A stretch of DNA of 33,645 nucleotides. Origin: Candidatus Kerfeldbacteria bacterium CG08_land_8_20_14_0_20_40_16 (GTDB lineage: Bacteria; Patescibacteriota; Patescibacteriia; UM-FILTER-42-10). The notes under the pieces were generated by a model. The model saw only the letters and a program-made list of their open reading frames with translations, did no database searches and was not told where the DNA came from. The position numbers and the translations under genes were made by a program. How positions within the stretch are numbered: the stretch's first letter is position 1; each line of letters starts with the position of its first letter. The stretch spans positions 1 to 33,645 of the forward strand of contig PEXU01000004.1 of NCBI GenBank assembly GCA_002774635.1. Reading direction: 5' to 3'. Positions 28,722 through 33,645 of the stretch are shown piece after piece.

Positions 28722-29720
28722 TCAAAATTTATTTTTTGCCGCGGACCATTTCAGTAATCCTCCCTGAGCGCCGATCTTCTGAACCAGGGAAGCGGTATTG
28801 ATCATTCCTAATTTAATGGCTTTTCTGACATCACCTTTGCATTTGACCAAGCCAGCCACGAAAGATGAGCCGAAGCAGTCTCCCGCACCAGTGGTATCCA
28901 CCACCGGAGCGCTGATGACTGGGGAGTAGAAATTCCGCTGTCCATTATAAGCAAAGGCTCCTTTTTTTCCTTGAGTAATAACCACTATTTTCGGACCCCA
29001 TTCCTTGATTATTTTAATCAGTGTTTTAGGATCATTTATTCTTTTAGGCTTAAACCCAGCGGACAAAACCAGTTCGATCGCTTCATCCTGATTAATTAGT
29101 AAGACCTCAGTTGCTTTGAGTACCCTTAGTAGTTTTTTTTGTCCGGCCAGAAGTTGAGTTTCGCCCGGATTCCAGGCTAAGCGCACTTTTTTCTTGTTGA
29201 CTAAATCAATAATGGCGTCAGCGGTTCTTTTCCAGTTTTTTCCAGTTAAGGAAGAAACGTAAAGCCACTGGGCATTTAAAAGCTTTCCGACGTTATGGGG
29301 AAAAAGCAGATTGTTATTTGCCCCGCGGTACAGAAAAGCCACGTGGTCTTTGGTTCTTTCAGTAATGGTAATAAAAGAAAGACCAGTTGAAAGTTTGGGG
29401 TCGCGGTGGACAAATTCCGTGGCGACTCCTTCTGCTTCTAGGTCTTTGATAATAGAATCCCCTTCCCGATCCTGGCCGACCACTATCCAGCAAGCCGTCT
29501 TTAAACCTAGCCGGGCGAAAGAAACAGCGGTATTGCAGCCGCCGCCGCCTAATCCGAAAAACACCTTTTCACTGATTATTTTGGCACCATATTCAAATCC
29601 TAACAGCTTTTGGCAGGTTAGGTCACGGGGCGTTTCAATTATCCGGCCCGAATTAGTATAGAAAATTATGTCGCGAGTCGATCCGCCGAGGGTAATGACA
29701 TCGTAGATTTTTCTTTTCAT
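28722..29720 (-). CDS. PfkB-family sugar or nucleoside kinase
   Basis: 332 residues with the ribokinase fold. The N-terminal signature contains VFFGLGGGGCNTAVSFARLGLK, shown here only in part: GLGGGGCNTAVSFARLG. The C-terminal motif is DTTGAGDCFGSSFVAGL, with Asp281 as the catalytic base. The lid strands and PfkB motif spacing are normal. The substrate could be ribose, fructose derivatives, adenosine or another sugar; no residue set decides it. It is between gpmI and acsA in the same orientation. An extended -10-like TGCTAAAAT lies about 9 bases before the ATG, hinting at a short-leader transcript. Confidence 0.88.
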   Translation of the reverse strand: MKRKIYDVITLGGSTRDIIFYTNSGRIIETPRDLTCQKLLGFEYGAKIISEKVFFGLGGGGCNTAVSFARLGLKTACWIVVGQDREGDSIIKDLEAEGVATEFVHRDPKLSTGLSFITITERTKDHVAFLYRGANNNLLFPHNVGKLLNAQWLYVSSLTGKNWKRTADAIIDLVNKKKVRLAWNPGETQLLAGQKKLLRVLKATEVLLINQDEAIELVLSAGFKPKRINDPKTLIKIIKEWGPKIVVITQGKKGAFAYNGQRNFYSPVISAPVVDTTGAGDCFGSSFVAGLVKCKGDVRKAIKLGMINTASLVQKIGAQGGLLKWSAAKNKF

Positions 29721-29774
29721 GCTGGTTATATTTTAGCAGAATTAGTGGAAAATGATAAATTAGGAGGTTAGCTT

Positions 29775-29886
29775 GTCCGCCCGACTCGCTTTGCGATTCG
29801 AAGCGGACGGGTAGCTTCTTAGCTTATTAGGCGTTAGCTTTTTAGGAGAAGTCCCCTCATAAACAACTAAGAAGCTAAAAAGCTAA
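29775..29886. repeat. Intergenic inverted repeats between gpmI and pfkB genes
   Basis: GTCCGC (29775-29780) and GCGGAC (29803-29808) bound a GC-rich palindrome with CGCTT/AAGCG-type inner pairing. Beside it are copies of an AGCT-rich unit: TAGCTTCTTAGC at about 29811 and CTAAGAAGCTAAAAAGCTAA at 29867-29886, in inverted orientation. The last is the exact reverse complement of 13337-13356. No gene was found in the 177-base gap. Confidence 0.65.
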
Positions 29887-29897
29887 TTCCTAATAAG

Positions 29898-31469
29898 CTA
29901 GATCAAACTTCTTCCGGTCATTTCAGCTGGTTTTTCAATACCCATTATTTTTAGAATAGTCGGGGAAACGTCAGCCAAAATTCCCATTGGATGCAAAACA
30001 CTCAGATCCCGGGAGGACAATATGCTTTGACCCTCCCAGTTTTTTCCGATTAAGACAAACGGGACTGGATTGTTAGAATGCTCTTTATTAATTTCTCCGG
30101 TCTGAGCGTTCATTACCTCTTCTGCATTGCCGTGGTCAGCAGTAATAATCGCCACTCCCCCTTTATCTAAGCTGGCTTCCACTACCTCTTTTAAACAATT
30201 ATCAATGGATTCAACTGCCTGAACCGTTGCCTTTAAATTACCGGTATGACCCACCATATCGGCATTGGCAAAATTAGCTACGATCAATTGATACTGACCG
30301 CTTAAGATTCCCTGGACCACTTTTTCTTTAATTCCCCGAGAAGACATTGCCGGTTTTTGATCGTAACTGGAAACGTGCGGCGAAGAAACCAGGGCCCGGT
30401 CTTCTCCGGGAAAGGCGCTCTCTTTTCCTCCATTAAAGAAAAAAGTGACGTGGGGATATTTTTCGGTTTCCGCAATGTGCAGCTGTTTTAATCCCTGATC
30501 CGAAATTACTTTGGCCAAAGGACTGTTTATTTCTTCCGGCGGGAAAGCAATGGCTCCCACCGGCAAATCCTTTTCATATTTCGTCATGGTAACAAAAAAA
30601 AGATTTCTGAAGGTGCGCGGCCTTTTGATTTTTTCAAAACCGGGCAGAATGAAAGTTTTGGTCAGCTGGCGAGCCCGGTCCGGACGGAAGTTAAAAAAGA
30701 TTATCCCGTCATTCTCTTCTACTTTAGAGACGGGTTGGCCATTTTCCGTTATGACGGTAGGATAGAATTCTTCATCGTAAACTTCCTTAGCATAAGATTC
30801 CCGAATGGCTTTAATTGGATCTTCCCTCTTATTCTCCGATTCTCCTTCACTGATTGCGAAATAGGCCTTTTCTACTCTATCCCACCGGTTATCACGATCC
30901 ATCGCATAATACCTTCCGGAAAGCGAAGCGATCTTGCCGATTCCCAGCTCACCAATTCTTTTCTGTAGCTGCTGGATAAAATCTTCCGCGCTGTCCCGAG
31001 GAGCATCGCGGCCGTCTAAAAAAGCATGCACAAACACTTTCTTTAATCCGCTGCCCTTGCATAATTCCAGCAGAGCGTAGAGGTGCTCCGAAGAACTGTG
31101 CACTCCGCCATCAGAAACCAGTCCCATCAGGTGCAGAGTAGATTTATTCTTTTTGATGTGCTGGATCACTTTTAAAAATGCCTCGTTTTTGTAAAAACTG
31201 CCATCCGCGACGGCTTTGGTGATGCGGGGGAAATATTGATAAACAATCCGGCCGGTTCCTAAACTCAAATGACCCACTTCGGAGTTACCCATTTCTCCCC
31301 AAGGCAGGCCAACCATTTCCCCGGATGACTGAAGAGCCATGGTAGGATAAGTAGTCACCAGTTTGTCAAAAAAAGGAATGTTGGCCAAACTAATCGCATT
31401 GCCTCGGCGAGGTGGAGCGATTCCGAATCCATCCAGAATAATTAAGGTTACGAGGTTGGGAGTCGTCAT
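29898..31469 (-). CDS. gpmI: 2,3-bisphosphoglycerate-independent phosphoglycerate mutase
   Basis: 523 residues, typical of iPGM, which interconverts 3- and 2-phosphoglycerate using two Mn ions. Asp13 in LIILDGFGIAP and the phospho-accepting Ser63 in MGNSEVGH are present. The substrate-site motif SDGGVHS (119-125), DGRD (152-155), FNFRPDRARQLT, AETEKYPHVTFFFNGG, ANADMVGHTGN and ITADHGNAE are all intact, so this is the copy expected to be fully active. It is one of two tandem paralogues, with enolase further upstream, forming a lower-glycolysis cluster. Confidence 0.96.
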   Translation of the reverse strand: MTTPNLVTLIILDGFGIAPPRRGNAISLANIPFFDKLVTTYPTMALQSSGEMVGLPWGEMGNSEVGHLSLGTGRIVYQYFPRITKAVADGSFYKNEAFLKVIQHIKKNKSTLHLMGLVSDGGVHSSSEHLYALLELCKGSGLKKVFVHAFLDGRDAPRDSAEDFIQQLQKRIGELGIGKIASLSGRYYAMDRDNRWDRVEKAYFAISEGESENKREDPIKAIRESYAKEVYDEEFYPTVITENGQPVSKVEENDGIIFFNFRPDRARQLTKTFILPGFEKIKRPRTFRNLFFVTMTKYEKDLPVGAIAFPPEEINSPLAKVISDQGLKQLHIAETEKYPHVTFFFNGGKESAFPGEDRALVSSPHVSSYDQKPAMSSRGIKEKVVQGILSGQYQLIVANFANADMVGHTGNLKATVQAVESIDNCLKEVVEASLDKGGVAIITADHGNAEEVMNAQTGEINKEHSNNPVPFVLIGKNWEGQSILSSRDLSVLHPMGILADVSPTILKIMGIEKPAEMTGRSLI

Positions 31470-31719
31470 CTTATTTACAAGTAGCTTGTGGTTCTAATGG
31501 TTATTTTCATTTAAATTGATTCAAAAATCTTCAATTTTCAATTCTCAGTTTTCAGTGAATTTCCAATTTTCAATTATACAATTAAATCCTTGAAAATTAA
31601 GTAATTGAAAATTAATTGGAAATTGCTAAATTGTAAATTGAAAATTATATTACAATGAAACTATCTCGCTTCTCATTGCATGTTCCTACCTACAAGCTAA
31701 CACCCTAACTTCCTACGAG
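31470..31719. repeat. AT-rich gap with repeated AATTTTCAATT-type units
   Basis: This 250-base gap between the two gpmI genes has no gene. It holds many direct and inverted copies of CAATTTTCAATT / AATTGAAAATT, mostly between 31530 and 31650, able to form weak hairpins. It may be decayed repeat DNA. No clear promoter was identified. Confidence 0.6.
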
Positions 31720-33303
31720 CTAAAGGAGGCTTTGGCATTTCATCAGCTTCGGCTTTTCTATTTTCAAAATATCAAGGATGGTCGGAGCGACATTACCAAG
31801 TATTCCTTTGGGTAGCTGCTTTTTGCTGGTAAGCTGGCGGCTATTACTAACAATAATCAAAGGCACCTCTGAAGAAGAATGCTTGGTATCCACTTCGCCC
31901 GTCGCCAGGTTAATCATTTCTTCGGCATTACCGTGGTCAGCGGTGATAACCACCGTTCCTTTCTGCTTTAATACTTCCTGGACAATCCTTTTAAGGCACA
32001 AATCGACAAATTCTAGGGCAACAACGGTGGATTGCAAATTGCCGGTATGGCCCACCATGTCCGGGTTGGCAAAATTGAGCGCTAAAAAATCATACCGCTT
32101 TTCTTTAAGTTTCTTCAATGCAATAGTAGTTATCATTCCCGCGCTCATTTTCGGCTTTTCTTCAAAATGCTTCACTGAAATAGAGGGAATAGTAACTCGT
32201 TCCTCTCTTCCTACTGGTTGAGCATATCCTCCGTTGAAAAAATAAGTCATGTGGGCATATTTTTGAGCCTCAGCAATATAGATCTGATGCAAATTACTCA
32301 AAGCCATAGGCAGGGTATCTTTGACCTCAATCGAGGGATAAGCCGTTAACACTCCCTCCAAATCCGGTCCGAAATCGGTCATTACCACGAACTTAATGTC
32401 TTTAAGCACTTTCTTTCTTCGGAAAGCGCCGGGGTTTTTGGCATTGAAATCTTTTTGAACAAAAGGCTTGGTTAACTGGCGAGCCCGATCAGACCTTAAG
32501 TTAAAGAAAATAACAGAGTCTTTGTTATTAATGGAACTAAGGGGTCGATGATCAGAAGTGATCTTAGTGGGAGAAATGAATTCATCGGTTTCTCCCCGAT
32601 TATAGGCTTGCAAAATGGCTTTACTGGGACTAGAAGCCTTGAGACCTTCTCCTAATATCAAGGAATTATAGACTAGTTCGGTAACCTCCCAGTTTTTGGT
32701 TCGGTCTAAATAATATCTTCCTAAAATAGAGGCTACTTTTTCCTGGTTTTTCAGTTTTTTCTCCAGTTTTCTAATCAGCTTGATTGCGGCATAACGGGCC
32801 GAATCGCGACCATCAGTAAATAGATGAAGAAATACTGGTCTGATTTTTCGAATTTTTTCCAATTGTAAAAGGGCTTCCAGATGATCCGGGCTGGCGTGCG
32901 GACACTGGTCATCGGAAAGAATCCCTAAAAGATGCAGATGCGATTTGCGACGCTGCACATGGCCGATTGCTTCAAGAAAAGCAGGATTTTTAAAAAAAGT
33001 TCCGTCTTTGATGCTTTTAGAAATAATTACGGAATCCTGGTTCACGATTCGCCCTGCCCCCAAATTCATGTGTCCCGCTTCGGAATTTCCGTTTTGTTTA
33101 AGGGGCAGGCCAACATACTGGCCGGAAGCTTTCAGGGAAGTATGAGGATATCTTTTCCAAAGCCGGTCCATTATTGGAGTTTTAGCCAGCCAAATTGCAT
33201 TGCTTTTAGAAGGAGGCGCGATTCCCCAACCATCCAGAATAATCAGTACAAGAGGGGTATTTTGAGCTTTACTATTAGTTTTTGTCTTTTTTACTATAGG
33301 CAT
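31720..33303 (-). CDS. gpmI: Second, divergent iPGM-family phosphoglycerate mutase
   Basis: About 527 residues from the ATG at 33303 (MPIVKKTKT); an in-frame TTG 5 codons upstream is less likely. It keeps the two-metal phosphatase core: LIILDGWGIAPP, NGNSEAGH with the nucleophile Ser, FNLRSDRARQLT, AEAQKYAHMTYFFNGG, NPDMVGHTGN and ITADHGNAEE. However, the substrate-binding SDGGVHS motif reads SDDQCPHAS, and DGRDxP reads DGRDSAR. It may be a mutase with changed substrate handling or a related phosphatase. Residues around the nucleophile differ little from the neighbour, so it probably arose by duplication. Confidence 0.88.
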   Translation of the reverse strand: MPIVKKTKTNSKAQNTPLVLIILDGWGIAPPSKSNAIWLAKTPIMDRLWKRYPHTSLKASGQYVGLPLKQNGNSEAGHMNLGAGRIVNQDSVIISKSIKDGTFFKNPAFLEAIGHVQRRKSHLHLLGILSDDQCPHASPDHLEALLQLEKIRKIRPVFLHLFTDGRDSARYAAIKLIRKLEKKLKNQEKVASILGRYYLDRTKNWEVTELVYNSLILGEGLKASSPSKAILQAYNRGETDEFISPTKITSDHRPLSSINNKDSVIFFNLRSDRARQLTKPFVQKDFNAKNPGAFRRKKVLKDIKFVVMTDFGPDLEGVLTAYPSIEVKDTLPMALSNLHQIYIAEAQKYAHMTYFFNGGYAQPVGREERVTIPSISVKHFEEKPKMSAGMITTIALKKLKEKRYDFLALNFANPDMVGHTGNLQSTVVALEFVDLCLKRIVQEVLKQKGTVVITADHGNAEEMINLATGEVDTKHSSSEVPLIIVSNSRQLTSKKQLPKGILGNVAPTILDILKIEKPKLMKCQSLL

Positions 33304-33512
33304 TGTTTTTATTATCAAAATTCTAAATCCGAAGTATTAAATTCTAAACAAATCCCAAATTCTAAATCACAATTTTTAAACTTATTAGAGGAATAGCTGT
33401 TTGGAATTCGGAACATTGGAATTTAGATATTGTTTATGATTTCGAATTTATGATTTCGAATTTTATCAAAACCGCTTTAATAAAGTTCTCTTAACTATCT
33501 ATCAAGTTATAA
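33304..33512. repeat. AT-rich gap with AAATTCTAAAT-type repeats
   Basis: About 200 bases between enolase and the second gpmI. Units such as AAATTCTAAATCC and AAATTCTAAAC are repeated at 33319-33368, and related inverted units (GGAATTTAGA, GATTTCGAATTTATGATTTCG) occur at 33400-33465. No ORF, RNA gene or convincing promoter is seen. Confidence 0.6.

Positions 33513-33645
<133 letters not shown>

Overview
The window looks like a chromosomal piece of a Patescibacteria/CPR-type bacterium. This is inferred from gene content and style: a DUF4012 protein closing a polysaccharide operon, a bacterial-PH-domain membrane protein, a FtsB-like protein beside a membrane-anchored parvulin, a fused 2-oxoacid:ferredoxin oxidoreductase with acetyl-CoA synthetase, cofactor-independent phosphoglycerate mutases, tight 1-4 base gene junctions, moderate-to-low GC, and intergenic regions full of short GC-rich palindromes. 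No rRNA or other marker allows a finer placement. Almost every protein gene is on the minus strand.

Layout. 1-624: two plus-strand genes of unknown function, the first cut by the window edge. 629-1402: an alpha/beta hydrolase. 1410-1883: a promoter-to-terminator unit with an intact tRNA-Thr(CGT) surrounded by pieces of other tRNA genes carrying palindromic insertions. 1875-4044: PPIase, FtsB/DivIC-like and PH-domain proteins. 4074-4178: a 34-residue membrane peptide. 4184-7720: lepA and murJ. 7721-9916: about 2.2 kb of mostly non-coding DNA packed with nested hairpins, having its own minus-strand promoter and terminator, a tRNA-like fold and one small membrane ORF. 9917-17837: an envelope polysaccharide operon (initiating sugar-phosphate transferase, three GT4 glycosyltransferases, a Wzz-like chain-length protein, a DUF4012 protein). 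17884-18542: RNase P RNA, enlarged to about 660 nt by hairpin extensions. 18661-19279: a small promoter-ORF-terminator cassette between two copies of the rnhA 3' end. 19218-24494: rnhA, a membrane spermidine-synthase-like protein, recJ, a glycerophosphodiester phosphodiesterase and the OFOR beta subunit. 24519-29720: OFOR gamma-alpha fusion, NUDIX hydrolase, acetyl-CoA synthetase and a PfkB kinase. 29898-33645: two gpmI paralogues and the 3' end of enolase.

How the genes fit together. Enolase, the GpmI proteins, OFOR and Acs outline lower glycolysis feeding pyruvate to acetyl-CoA and acetate. The 9.9-17.8 kb operon builds and exports or anchors a surface glycan. LepA, RecJ, RNase HI, RNase P and tRNA-Thr are housekeeping.

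The unusual theme is RNA. Small palindromes of the TCCCGC-N4-GCGGGA type and relatives sit outside genes and inside structured RNAs. In the RNase P RNA they form helix extensions; in tRNA-Thr copies they sit in the D-stem, anticodon loop and T-loop. In the 7.7-9.7 kb locus they are nested within longer inverted repeats. This suggests hairpin elements that persist by inserting into stem-loops without breaking the host fold.
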